Shown: one piece after another, positions 1 through 8,227 of the stretch
How the letters are laid out: each line of letters starts with the position of its first letter
How positions within the stretch are numbered: the stretch's first letter is position 1
Assembly (NCBI RefSeq): GCF_001899645.1
Contig: NZ_MKVV01000054.1
Coordinates: 1-64,000 of the forward strand
Direction of reading: 5' to 3'
From: Pseudonocardia sp. 73-21
GTDB lineage: Bacteria > Actinomycetota > Actinomycetes > Mycobacteriales > Pseudonocardiaceae
DNA length: 64,000 nt
Position numbers and translations under genes: made by a program
Notes under the pieces: model-generated
What the model was told of the DNA's origin: nothing
Databases searched by the model: none
Seen by the model: the letters and a program-made list of their open reading frames with translations, nothing else

Positions 1-22
1 CGAACTTGCGGGGAGCGGACAT
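1..22 (-). CDS. Transposase OrfA start (IS3-like), partial
   Basis: Seven codons (MSAPRKF) are visible before the window edge. They are preceded by an AAGGAG ribosome site 9 nt upstream. Many IS3-family OrfA proteins start with MSxPRKY/F followed by a helix-turn-helix. The assignment is an inference from start context and position at an insertion-sequence end; too little is present for more. Confidence 0.4.
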
Positions 23-75
23 GGCTCCAGTCTCCTTGTTAGATCAGGAGCCTCTCCCGGACCCAGGGCGGTTCA
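1..75 (-). mobile_element. End of an IS3-family-like insertion sequence
   Basis: The first 75 bases look like the left end of an IS3-type element running out of the window. Read on the minus strand, the boundary begins with TGAACCGCC, the kind of TG-starting terminal repeat seen in actinobacterial IS3 elements. It is followed by a good ribosome site (AAGGAG) and an ATG. The element lies inside istB of a neighbouring IS21-type element, whose similarity stops exactly at base 76. Family assignment rests on the terminus and the first few residues only. Confidence 0.55.
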
Positions 76-604
76 CGGCCTCGAGCTGCCCGGACTGGTG
101 CGCGCCAGCGAGACGGGTGATCCAGTTGCTGGCGGTGTCGAACAGGACCGAGTAGCCGGCCTGGGTGGCTTTGACGCCGAGCCCGATCGCGAGGTGGGTC
201 TTCCCGATCCCGGGCGGGCCGAGCAGGATCACGTTCTCGGCCTTCGCCACGAACGTGCCGGTGGCCAGGTGGGCCAGCACGTCACGGCGCAGCGACGGTA
301 GATGGTCGAGGTTGAAGTCGTCGAGGGTCTTGACGGCGGGGAAGTGCGCGGTGCGGATGCGCATGATGGTGCCGGCGGACTCGCGGTCGGCGACCTGACG
401 TTGCAGCAGGGCGGCCAGGTACTCCTCGTGCGACCAGTTCTCGTCACGGGCCTGGGCGGCGAGGTCCTCCCAGCAGCGCGCGATCGTGGGGATCTTCAGC
501 ACCCGGGTCAGGTAGGCCAGCATCGAGGCCAAGCCGTCCTTGAACGCGACGGTGGCCGGGTCCGGGCGCGGCGTGGTTGTCGACGTGGTTGTTGCGGTGG
601 TCAT
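76..604 (-). pseudogene. istB: IS21 helper ATPase IstB, truncated by an IS3-type insertion
   Basis: IstB is the AAA+ helper ATPase that guides the IstA transposase. The N-terminal region and the Walker A motif GPPGIGKTH (about residue 130) are intact. Similarity stops after GQLEAV, about 176 residues in, whereas family members run to about 250; the Walker B and sensor regions are missing. The remaining codons to a stop at base 44 come from the inserted element. The start ATG overlaps the istA stop by 4 nt (ATGA). This copy should be non-functional. Confidence 0.85.
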
Positions 605-1899
605 TGGCCGCTCACTTTCGGTTCCGAGAGGGGGTCGGGGATAGGGGTGAAATCGACGCCGAACAGGGCGTCGTAGTCCGGGAGCGCGCGCAGCGCGACG
701 GTGTGTCCGTCGGTGTGCTGGCGCGTCGCGGCCTCCCGGGCGCGACGGTCGTGGGCCAGGGCCTGGCGCATCGCCGCGGCGACCGCGGCGTGGCCGGGGT
801 CGGTGATCACCACGTGCTTGGCCCAGGACCGTGGGTGGGCCGCAACAGGGCTGCCATCGCAGGTCACCGTCACTTGGGTGGCGGTGGCGACGATGTCGAC
901 GAACCGGCCGATCACGCGCGGGTCGACCGAGTAGTCACATGCGTCGATGCGGACGTAGTAGTCGCGGCCGAGCCGGATCCGGTGCCGCAGCCCAACCAGC
1001 GGTGCGATCGGTGGCAGCACTGTCATGGCCGCGACATCGGCCGCCAGCAGATCCGCAGGGCGGGCCTGCAGCGACCGGACCGTGCGCATGTTGGCCAACG
1101 CCAACCACTCACCGAGCTGGTCGTTGAACTCGGCCGGGGACCGGAACGCCCGACCCGGCAGGAACGAGGTCTCCAGATAGCCGTTGGCCCGCTCGACGAG
1201 GCCCTTGAACTCCGGATCCCGTGGCGGCGCGAGCTGGATCCTGGTGGCCAGCGTCCCGGCGAACGCCGCCGCCGGCTGCGACACCCGACCGGTGCCCCCG
1301 ATCGCGGACTCCCGATCCCACACCAGCGTCTTGGTGACCCGCCCGACCTGGGAGATCAGCTGCCACATCCCGGCCAGAATGTCCCCGGCCTGCCGCGAGG
1401 GAATCATCGTCGCGGACAGGAACCGGGAGAACCCCAACGCCATCACCAGCACCGGCAGCACCCGGTCCTGACCAGCGGCGACCGGGATCCGCGTCTCCGG
1501 GAACCACAGATCGCACTGCGTGATCTGGCCGGGCTGGTAGCTGACACGGTCCACCGGGTCGATCCCGACGTACTCCGGTCGGATCCGGGCCAGCAGCTTC
1601 TTCAACGGCCCTTCCGAGTAGGGCCAATCGATCCGCTGCGCCACCACCGGACACGGCATCCTCGGCCACTGCGTCAACAGCGCCCGAACCTGCGGCTCGT
1701 AGGAATCAGCGACCGAACCTCGCCGGGCTCGCTCATAGCGCGGTGGACGGTCCGACGCCAACGCCGCCCGCACCGTGTTGCGAGCCACCCCCAGCCGCCG
1801 AGCGATCTCCTTGATCGGCACACCCTCAGCCCGGTGCAACCGACGGATCTCCGCCCAGTCCTCCACAGTGATCACCTCCCCAGCGTCGAGAGGGGTCAA
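601..1899 (-). CDS. istA: IS21-family transposase IstA
   Basis: The 432-residue DDE transposase cuts and joins the IS21 element ends. The N-terminus has a helix-turn-helix (EIARRLGVARNTVRAAL, about residues 33-49). The rve-type catalytic core shows a likely acidic triad: Asp in QCDLWFPE, Asp in WDRES, and Glu in FKGLVERANGYLE. The C-terminal region matches the Mu-transposase-like DNA-binding part of IstA. Length is normal for the family and the frame is intact. Its partner istB is broken, so the element probably cannot move unaided. Confidence 0.9.
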   Translation of the reverse strand: MTPLDAGEVITVEDWAEIRRLHRAEGVPIKEIARRLGVARNTVRAALASDRPPRYERARRGSVADSYEPQVRALLTQWPRMPCPVVAQRIDWPYSEGPLKKLLARIRPEYVGIDPVDRVSYQPGQITQCDLWFPETRIPVAAGQDRVLPVLVMALGFSRFLSATMIPSRQAGDILAGMWQLISQVGRVTKTLVWDRESAIGGTGRVSQPAAAFAGTLATRIQLAPPRDPEFKGLVERANGYLETSFLPGRAFRSPAEFNDQLGEWLALANMRTVRSLQARPADLLAADVAAMTVLPPIAPLVGLRHRIRLGRDYYVRIDACDYSVDPRVIGRFVDIVATATQVTVTCDGSPVAAHPRSWAKHVVITDPGHAAVAAAMRQALAHDRRAREAATRQHTDGHTVALRALPDYDALFGVDFTPIPDPLSEPKVSGQ

Positions 1900-1930
1900 G
1901 ATTCAGAAGACGCCAGGGGGTCAGATTTCA

Positions 1931-2696
1931 GGATCCGACGACATGGATCGACCCGCCGGCCACGGCCTACATGCTGGAGGCGCGGATCTTCGGCAACGGG
2001 AAGGACTTCCTCCACGATCATGTGGATCTCCGCTACGTGTCCCGATACATGATCGCGTCGACCTTGGCGCACGAGGACGCTCGGCTGCCCGACCGGTTCA
2101 CCGGCCTGGACTGGGGTCAGCTGCTGCAGCGGGCGCAGAATTACGAGGCGGGTAACGACGATCCCTACGGGTCCCCGATCCCCGAGCAGCTCTCGAAGAA
2201 CCTGCTGCTGTTCCCAGCGCAGACCGCCGTCCGCAAGGCGGTCGACACGGTGCTGGCCGAACAACTCGTGCACGCCCTGCTCACGACCCGCGTGCTCGAG
2301 CTATATCTCAACGTCGCCCAGTTCGGGCCCGGCCTCTACGGGGTGTGCGACGCCGCCTGGTATTACTTCGGCGAACCACCTGACCACATGAGCTGGGACG
2401 ACACCTATCAGCTCATGGGCCTGCTCCCCGGCCCGGAAAACGCCCGCCGCGCCCACGGCGGGGGCATCGACGTCAACCCGGGCACCCTGCAGGGCCGCTA
2501 CACCCTCGGCAAGATCAACGGGGCCCGCAAGTATGTCCCTCGCGAGCTTGACGCCAACGGCGGCAAGACCCGCGATCATTTAGCCTTGGCGAGTCGGCTG
2601 GGTGTCGCCGGCGAAGCGTCCACCCAGCCCGACGGACCCGGTTCCTGCCGGATAATGCCCGGCGGCGTGCGCGCCCGGATCAAGGCCGAGCAATGA
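1931..2696 (+). pseudogene. Monofunctional peptidoglycan glycosyltransferase (GT51), 5' end lost to IS21
   Basis: The protein resembles MtgA-type lipid II polymerases. From the IS border the frame reads WIDPPATAYM, matching the conserved NPPTTAFM region that follows the membrane anchor in this family. Next come the catalytic-Glu motif (AHEDARLP), the second motif (PIPEQLSKNLL) and RKAVDTVLAEQL...ELYLNVAQFG. The motifs are looser than in housekeeping enzymes. The anchor and true start are missing because the reading frame runs straight out of the IS21 end. An ATG at 1971 could begin a shortened protein, but without the anchor it is probably dead. The stop overlaps the next small gene by 4 nt. 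Confidence 0.7.
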
Positions 2697-2860
2697 TCCT
2701 CGCGATGGGAGTAGCGATCCTCGGAGCGATCCTGCTGGGGGTCGGATCTCTTGAGCAGATCTCGATCCTGTGGACGATCGGCCTTTTCACATTGCTTATC
2801 GGCTCGATCACCGCCACATACCGAGCCACCCAACGGCGCGGCGCCGGCCCAAGACTCTGA
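2693..2860 (+). CDS. Small two-helix membrane protein
   Basis: A 55-residue frame starts with an ATG overlapping the stop of the transglycosylase remnant (ATGA). It encodes two hydrophobic helices (residues about 2-18 and 26-42) split by a short polar turn, then a basic tail ending RRGAGPRL. The sequence around SILWTIG resembles the short DUF6131-type membrane proteins of actinobacteria, a resemblance from memory. The overlap suggests translation coupled to the transglycosylase before the IS insertion. Function is unknown. Confidence 0.5.
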   Translation: MILAMGVAILGAILLGVGSLEQISILWTIGLFTLLIGSITATYRATQRRGAGPRL

Positions 2861-3156
2861 TCCACGCACTCCGTTGCGAGATCCACACTCTCGCCAGAGA
2901 CCGAGGTCGGCTTCTTTCAACAGTTTGATGTCATAATCCTCGCATCTCGGATAACGTTTAGGTCCAGTGGGGAGGGCTGGTCTGAGCCCGGCATCGGCAC
3001 GCCGAGCCGGACCTGCTCCCGCGACCTGTCGGTCCGTGCCGCCATTATTGGATATCAGTTGCAGCAATTGGGTCGGTGAGCTGGTACTCGTGCGCCGCCC
3101 GCAGTCGCCGTACCGTCGTGGGCCACGACGAGTGGCCGGTGGACGGAGTCCTGACC
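2861..3156. other. Intergenic stretch, no gene recognised
   Basis: I see no convincing gene here. The composition is less GC-rich than the neighbours (for example around 2920-3070), which fits accessory DNA. Open frames on both strands lack family features. Confidence 0.4.
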
Positions 3157-3429
3157 ATGACCAGTACGCGAGCGGCCCACGGGGCGTTGGTGCAGGGCCG
3201 CAAGAAGCTGCAGGCCGCGACCCGTGAGGTCGATGGGCTGGTGAAGGACGTGGCCAGCGGCCGGTCGGCGCTGTGCCGAACTCCGGCGGAGGAGGCGTTG
3301 AAGCGCCGCCGCGATCTGGTCGTGGAGTACAACAAGCTCACCCGTGCTCTCAAGGCGGCCGCTGCGGCGCTGGGCGAGGCCAAGGCAGCACTCGATCAGC
3401 TGGACGGGAAGCTCGCGTCGTCCTCGTGA
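3157..3429 (+). CDS. Small coiled-coil hypothetical protein
   Basis: A 90-residue protein starting MTSTRAAHG. Its second half is charged and helical (EEALKRRRDLVVEYNKLTRALKAAAAALGEAKAALDQLDGKL) and looks like a coiled coil. I chose the ATG at 3157 because the upstream in-frame residues are low-quality (SCAARSRR) and look non-coding. No family was recognised. It lies just upstream of a toxin-antitoxin-like pair on the same strand, 85 nt before its start. Confidence 0.45.
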   Translation: MTSTRAAHGALVQGRKKLQAATREVDGLVKDVASGRSALCRTPAEEALKRRRDLVVEYNKLTRALKAAAAALGEAKAALDQLDGKLASSS

Positions 3430-3514
3430 CGCGTCGTCCTCGTGACGCGCCGGCGTCGGGGATCTGCGGCCGTGTCGTGGGGTGCGGGCGGATGTGGGCT
3501 ACTACCGTGGTCGG

Positions 3515-3853
3515 GTGACCGCTGCCGCTGCTTCACAGTCCCGGTCGGGACGCTCGCCATTCGCCGACGCCTCGCCGGCGCGGATCCGGGCGGCGTTGAC
3601 CCCGGAGGACGCGGCGTCGTTCGACCGGCAGTGGCGGGCGTTGATGGCGCGTGCGACCGAGCAGCTCGACCTCACTGAGGTCCAGGACGCGCTCGAGGCC
3701 TGGCGGCAGGTCGCATGGGTGACCTCCGTGCACGGCGCCGAGACCTACCGCACCACCCTGGCCTCCGCCCGGACCCGGCCCCGGACCGGAGAACGGGCGG
3801 TGGGGGCCGTGCCGTGGGCCCAGCTGAAGGCGGAGCTCGGGCTGCCCGAGTAG
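3515..3853 (+). CDS. DUF6247 family protein, likely antitoxin
   Basis: The 112-residue protein starts at a GTG. Its core, SPFADASPARIRAALTPEDAASFDRQWRALMARATEQLDLTEVQDALEAWRQVAWVTSVHG, matches the DUF6247 proteins common in Pseudonocardiales. These are usually encoded immediately before a short RelE-like protein, and here such a frame begins 26 nt downstream. An antitoxin role is inferred from that arrangement, not from experiments. The gene itself looks intact. Confidence 0.7.
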   Translation: MTAAAASQSRSGRSPFADASPARIRAALTPEDAASFDRQWRALMARATEQLDLTEVQDALEAWRQVAWVTSVHGAETYRTTLASARTRPRTGERAVGAVPWAQLKAELGLPE

Positions 3854-3879
3854 ACACACCGGGCCCGAAGAGCAGCGAC

Positions 3880-4130
3880 GTGAGCTACTCCATCGACATC
3901 GACCCGGTCGCGCAGGACACGATCTCCGCGTTGCCGCCGGCGGCGCTGCTTTCGCTCGCCGAGGCGCTGGCCATGCTGGAGCTGACCCCGTGGAGCGGCC
4001 GCTCGGTGAACCCGAACGTGACCCCGACGCCCCGGTCCGCAATCTGCCTTTCGGCGCCGGCGGCATGCTCACCTACCTGATCCTCGACCGCGATCAGCGC
4101 GTCGACATCCTGCTCATCACCTGGCCGTAG
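3880..4130 (+). pseudogene. RelE/ParE-like toxin partner of DUF6247, frameshifted
   Basis: The frame from the GTG at 3880 reads SYSIDIDPVAQDTISALPPAALLSLAEALAMLELTPWSGRSVNPN, typical of a short RelE-fold partner. The expected C-terminus (DAPVRNLPFGAGG, then TYLILDRDQRVDILLITWP) is present but one frame over, starting about 4025 and ending at 4130. A one-base indel near 4013-4028 explains both halves. The toxin is therefore probably inactive while the antitoxin is intact. A sequencing error is possible. Confidence 0.6.
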
Positions 4131-4247
4131 CCGGCCTGCCCGAGGCTCTCTGTGCGGCCCAGGTCTTCCCGGCGGGGCCTGTGTCGATGCGGTCGTCGGC
4201 CGGGGTGGCTGGCATGCTGCCCCGACGGCAGCCTGAGAGGAGGGCGG

Positions 4248-5843
4248 ATGGCTCTGGCGCCGCTGCACGGCGATGATCCACCCACCATCGGTGGCTACCG
4301 GTTGATCGGCCGGCTGGGCGCGGGCGGCATGGGCGTGGTGTTCCTGGCCGACCACGCTGACGGGCAGCTGGTCGCGATCAAGCAGATGCACGCCCAACTC
4401 GCCGCCGACGCCGGGTTCCGGGCGAGGTTCGGGCGCGAGGCGATCGCTCTCACCCGCGTGCACAGCTCGTGCACCGCGCGCGTCCTGGCGGTGGTGAGCG
4501 ACACCGCCCGCCCGTTCCTGGTGATGGACTACGTTCGCGGGCTGTCGGTGGCCGACCAGGTCGCCGCGAGCGGGCCACTGACACCTGACCGGGTCCGGGC
4601 CGTAGCGCTGGGATTGGCGACCGCGCTCACCGCGATCCACGCCGCCGGTGTGGTGCACCGCGATCTCAAACCGGCGAACGTGATGCTGGGTCCCGACGGG
4701 CCACGAGTCATCGACTTCGGTATCGCGCAGGTCGCGGACGCGACCGCGCTGACCGGTACCGGCATGACCATCGGATCGCCCGGTTTCATGGCGCCCGAGC
4801 AGGTCCACGGTGATGCGGGAGCCCCGGCCGATGTGTTCGCCTGGGCCCTGACGGTCGTGTTCACCGCAACCGGCCGGCCACCGTTCGGGACCGGCCCGGC
4901 CGCCGCGGTGCTCTACCGGGTCGTGCACGCCGACCCCGACATCACCGGTACCCCACCGGAGCTGCTTGCCGCGGTACAGGCCGCGCTCGCCAAAGACCCT
5001 GCGGCCCGCCCCACCGCCGCCGCCCTGCTCCGAGGGCTCCTGGGCCGCGACGTCCCACCCGAGCAGCAGGAACACGCGGGCGCAGCGGCGGTCACAAAGA
5101 TGTGGGCCCACACCCGGGAAGTCGAGCAGCCGCCCACGACGCCGGCCCGCCGACGGGTCCAGCGCTGGGTGATCCCTGCCGCGGTGGCTGTGGCCTTGCT
5201 GCTGCTCGCCGGGCTCGCCGGCATCCTGATCGGGCAACGCCCCACCCCCGCCGCGGCCGGCCCCGCCACCCCCGCCGAGACGGCCACTCCGGCTACCGCT
5301 GCGGCCGCGACAACGTCCGCCGTGGACCCGCCGCGCCGGGTGGCGACCCGGATCACGATCTACCAGCCCTGGACCCCGGGCGGTCTGTCGAGCCAGATCA
5401 CGGCCACCGCGCGGACCAGCGGGTCATGCTTCAGCGCCTCCGTCGCGGTCGGGCGGGTCGACGCGTTCCGCTGCAGCGCGGGCAGCGAGATCAACGACCC
5501 GTGCTTCACCAACCCCTTCGGCAGCGGAGAGCGGCAGGTGGCCTGCCCCAACCCCGACCTCGAGCACGTCGTGGTCATCACGCTCACCGACCCGCTGCCC
5601 GACCCCTCGACCGCGCCGGCGCCCTCCGCACCGTGGATGCTCGAGCTCACCACCGGCACAAGCTGCACCTTCATCACCGGCGCCACCGCCACGGTCGCCG
5701 ACCTCCGCCTGAACTACGGATGCACCGACGGCGGCAACCTCTACGGCGCCCCCGACACCAGCACCGCCAGCTGGACGATCCGCTACCAGGCCAAGAACAG
5801 CCCGAACCTCGACGTCGTCCCGATCAGCGCCGCCTACGAGTGA
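4248..5843 (+). CDS. Membrane-anchored PknB-type Ser/Thr protein kinase
   Basis: The 531-residue protein starts at an ATG with a strong AGGAGGG ribosome site; longer upstream frames look non-coding. The kinase domain (about residues 10-270) has the glycine loop GAGGMG, the catalytic lysine in VAIKQ, HRDLKPANV, DFGIAQ and APEQ, so it should be active. A single membrane helix follows (about 307-328). An Ala/Thr/Pro stretch then leads to an exported domain of about 190 residues with six cysteines (in SCFS, FRCS, DPCF, VACP, TSCT, YGCT). This is not a PASTA repeat, so the ligand is unknown. Confidence 0.85.
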   Translation: MALAPLHGDDPPTIGGYRLIGRLGAGGMGVVFLADHADGQLVAIKQMHAQLAADAGFRARFGREAIALTRVHSSCTARVLAVVSDTARPFLVMDYVRGLSVADQVAASGPLTPDRVRAVALGLATALTAIHAAGVVHRDLKPANVMLGPDGPRVIDFGIAQVADATALTGTGMTIGSPGFMAPEQVHGDAGAPADVFAWALTVVFTATGRPPFGTGPAAAVLYRVVHADPDITGTPPELLAAVQAALAKDPAARPTAAALLRGLLGRDVPPEQQEHAGAAAVTKMWAHTREVEQPPTTPARRRVQRWVIPAAVAVALLLLAGLAGILIGQRPTPAAAGPATPAETATPATAAAATTSAVDPPRRVATRITIYQPWTPGGLSSQITATARTSGSCFSASVAVGRVDAFRCSAGSEINDPCFTNPFGSGERQVACPNPDLEHVVVITLTDPLPDPSTAPAPSAPWMLELTTGTSCTFITGATATVADLRLNYGCTDGGNLYGAPDTSTASWTIRYQAKNSPNLDVVPISAAYE

Positions 5844-5889
5844 TCAACGATGTATGGCGTCACACGTGAGAGCGGCGACGACCGTGCGC

Positions 5890-6171
5890 TCACGACCGCG
5901 TGGTCAGCTCTCTCGCGAAGTCGACTCGCTCGGCGACCAAGTCGACCTGATCCGGTTTCCAGCCTGCGTCCCGGATCGCTCGACCGAGCGGGTTCGCATT
6001 GCACCAGTACGCGCGGTATCGCCGGGCCGACGGCGGGAGGGTGGCGCTGAGCACGGTCTCGACGTCGGTGAAGCTCATCGACAGCTGCTCCGAGTTCTGG
6101 TGCCGGAGCCAATCATGGAGCGGCTGGTATTTCCGACCAGCTGCCACGAGTCCTTCCGCTGCGATGCTCAT
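5890..6171 (-). CDS. DUF7662-like small protein
   Basis: A 93-residue protein with the pattern KYQPLHDWLRHQ...MSFTDVETVL...LPPSARRYRAYWCN...AIRDAGWKPDQVDLVAERVDF. This fits the short family now called DUF7662, recognised from memory by its SARRxRAYW core and trailing AGWxVxxVDL. These proteins are often scattered in accessory regions next to restriction or defence genes, but their role is not known. It is convergent with the kinase gene and ends 46 nt from it. Confidence 0.6.
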   Translation of the reverse strand: MSIAAEGLVAAGRKYQPLHDWLRHQNSEQLSMSFTDVETVLSATLPPSARRYRAYWCNANPLGRAIRDAGWKPDQVDLVAERVDFARELTTRS

Positions 6172-6764
6172 ACCCCAACCTTGCCCCAGATCGGCACCTC
6201 CACGGGCGGGTGGGGCATCAGCACTGCTGTGTGTGGTCGGCCGTGCTGGTGATCACTTCGCTGCGGGTCGGGAGGCTCCCGTCGCGTGTTGGCGTAGAGG
6301 CTCCGGCGTTGCGCCGGCATTTCCTAGATGTTCATGCTGGTCAGACGGTTGTTGGGAACAGAGCGGGGAACAGCATCGAGAGGATGGTGGGTGCGGTCGC
6401 GGTTCGCGATGAAGGCGTGCAAGTGCCGGACGGCGTCGTGCGCCCAGATGAGATAGGTGTACACACAGTCGATGGGTTGCTTCCCGACGAATGCGCCACG
6501 CAGGTTCTCGACGGCCACCCTCACCCTGTCAAGGGTCGCGCGACATGCTGCCGGTCGACACCCGGCAGCGGAGTGATGAGCATCGGTCGGTCCTCCTCGG
6601 CATCACCTCGTCCGGCAATGGACATCCCGTCGAGTAGTCAGACACCACCCTCGACATTTAGGGCTGCTCGCTCATCAGGGACCGGTCAGCTGTCCGGGTC
6701 ACGTCGCGCTCAGGGCGGCGCGGGCCACGAAACTGCTGGCGGGTGCTCCTTCCGCCGGTGGGGA
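6172..6764. other. 593-bp stretch without a recognised gene
   Basis: Base composition is mixed, with AT-richer patches near 6310-6360 and 6440-6480. A minus-strand frame (6324-6524) contains CVYTYLIWAHDAVRHLHAFI, which could be a decayed gene fragment. I cannot assign it to a family or find a credible start, so nothing is called. Confidence 0.4.
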
Positions 6765-8156
6765 TTAGCGGGGGATCACCGTGGCCCGATGCTGGTCGTC
6801 GGATTTGGTTGGCGCCTTCCCCCGCCGTCGGTAGGGGGCTGTCAGCACGCGCAGTAGGCGGTCTGGGCGCATGAGCGCCTGGGGTGGGTCGGTCAAGCCG
6901 GCGACTCGGGCGAATGCCACGGTCAGTGCGGGGTCGGTGGCCGCTGCGGCGTGCAGCCGGGGGAGGTAGGCATTGGCCAGTCGCACCGCGGGGGTCCGTC
7001 TCCCGACGACACCGGGGTTGGCCAGGTCCGCTCCGATGGTCATGTCCCATGCCGGGTCGATCACTTTCGCGATCCTCCCGAACTACCGCTCGGGGCTTGG
7101 GCACTCACCGTTGGCGAGCAGCGCGCGCAGCGCGTGGGCCTGCAGTGCCGCCACCGTCATGCCCTGGCCGTAGATCGGGTTGAACGAGCACACCGCGTCC
7201 CCGAACACCAGCAGCCCGTCCGGGAAGCGGTGCAGTCGCTCGTAGCGGTGGCGCTGGTTGGCCTGGTAGCGCAACGTCGCCGGTTCGCCGATGGGTTCGG
7301 CGTCGCGGATCGCCTCGGCGATGTCGGGGAACGGCATGGTTGCGACGAAAGCGCGGAACGCGGCCAGCTCGGTGGGCGGGCGTTCGCCGAGCATGCCGGC
7401 CGTCGAGACGATGTACCGCCCGTTCTCCTGCACGCTCAGGGCGCCCCCGTGCGGATGCTCGGCGGTGCCGCCACAGAGGATCACTCGGTCGCTGCCGAGA
7501 GCGTCGGGGCGCAGGAGGAAGTTGCGGCTGGCGTAGCAGATCCCGATCTCCACCCTGTCCTTCTCCGGGGCCGGGCAGCCGAGCTGTTCGAGCCAGACCG
7601 GCGTGCGGGACCCGCGCCCGGTCGCATCGACGACAAGGTCAGCGGCCAGTGTCCGAGCTGTGCTACCAGCTGCGCGGTCTAGCACGTGCACGCCGGTGAC
7701 CCTCTGGCGGTCCGGGGTGCTGGTGAGCCCGAGCACGTCGCAGCCGTCGGCGATGGTGATCGAGGCAATCGCGCGGACCCGGGCTCGTAGGTGGCCTTCG
7801 AGCATCGGGCGGCTCAGGTACAACGCGGTCCCGCCGGTCGGGGTGCGGGCCAGGCGCTGTCCGGAGTACAGCCACCGGGTCTGCGCGAGCTCGTCTCCGG
7901 TCTCCGCGCGGGCTGCCACCAGCTCGTTGGTGAAGCCGTTGAACAGCTCCTCGACCAGCTCCCGCCCGCGCGGGGTCAGGGCGTGGACGTGCCGGCCTTG
8001 GGGTACCCCGCGGCGCTGCGCTGCCGCGGCCGGCAGCTGGTCGCGCTCCACCACGGTCACCCGCGTGTAGCTCTCCGCGAGTACCCGCGCGGCCAGTAGG
8101 CCCGCCATGCTGCCACCCAGCACTACGGCGTGATCACCGATCGTGGTCGTGCCCAT
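6765..8156 (-). pseudogene. FAD-dependent oxidoreductase, interrupted by one in-frame TAG
   Basis: The N-terminus has the FAD-binding pattern [18 protein letters not shown], with the second FAD motif [19 protein letters not shown] near residue 330. This fits the hydroxylase/geranylgeranyl-reductase type of flavoproteins in actinobacterial secondary metabolism. The frame is stopped by TAG at 7083-7085 (after CPSPER). The same frame then continues with FGRIAKVIDPAWDMTIGADLANPGV and about 100 normal C-terminal residues to 6765. A single base change explains the break. I chose the ATG at 8156, directly before the FAD motif. Confidence 0.75.
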
Positions 8157-8227
8157 CGCGCACCTCCGGCTTGTCGAGTGCCGAAGGATGTCCGCGGGTG
8201 GGGGTCGGTTCCCAGGTCGGAAACTGG

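Larger units (their letters stand above)
76..1930 (-). mobile_element. IS21-family element, interrupted at its istB end
   Basis: The istA and istB genes overlap in the usual IS21 arrangement. The right end is placed at 1930 because the outward-reading terminus starts TGAAATCTGACCCCC, fitting the TG...CA rule. A second, similar GGGGTCA-containing repeat lies about 25 bp inside, as expected for IS21 multiple terminal repeats. The other end is absent because an IS3-type element has inserted in istB. The target duplication cannot be checked, as only one end is in view. Confidence 0.75.
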
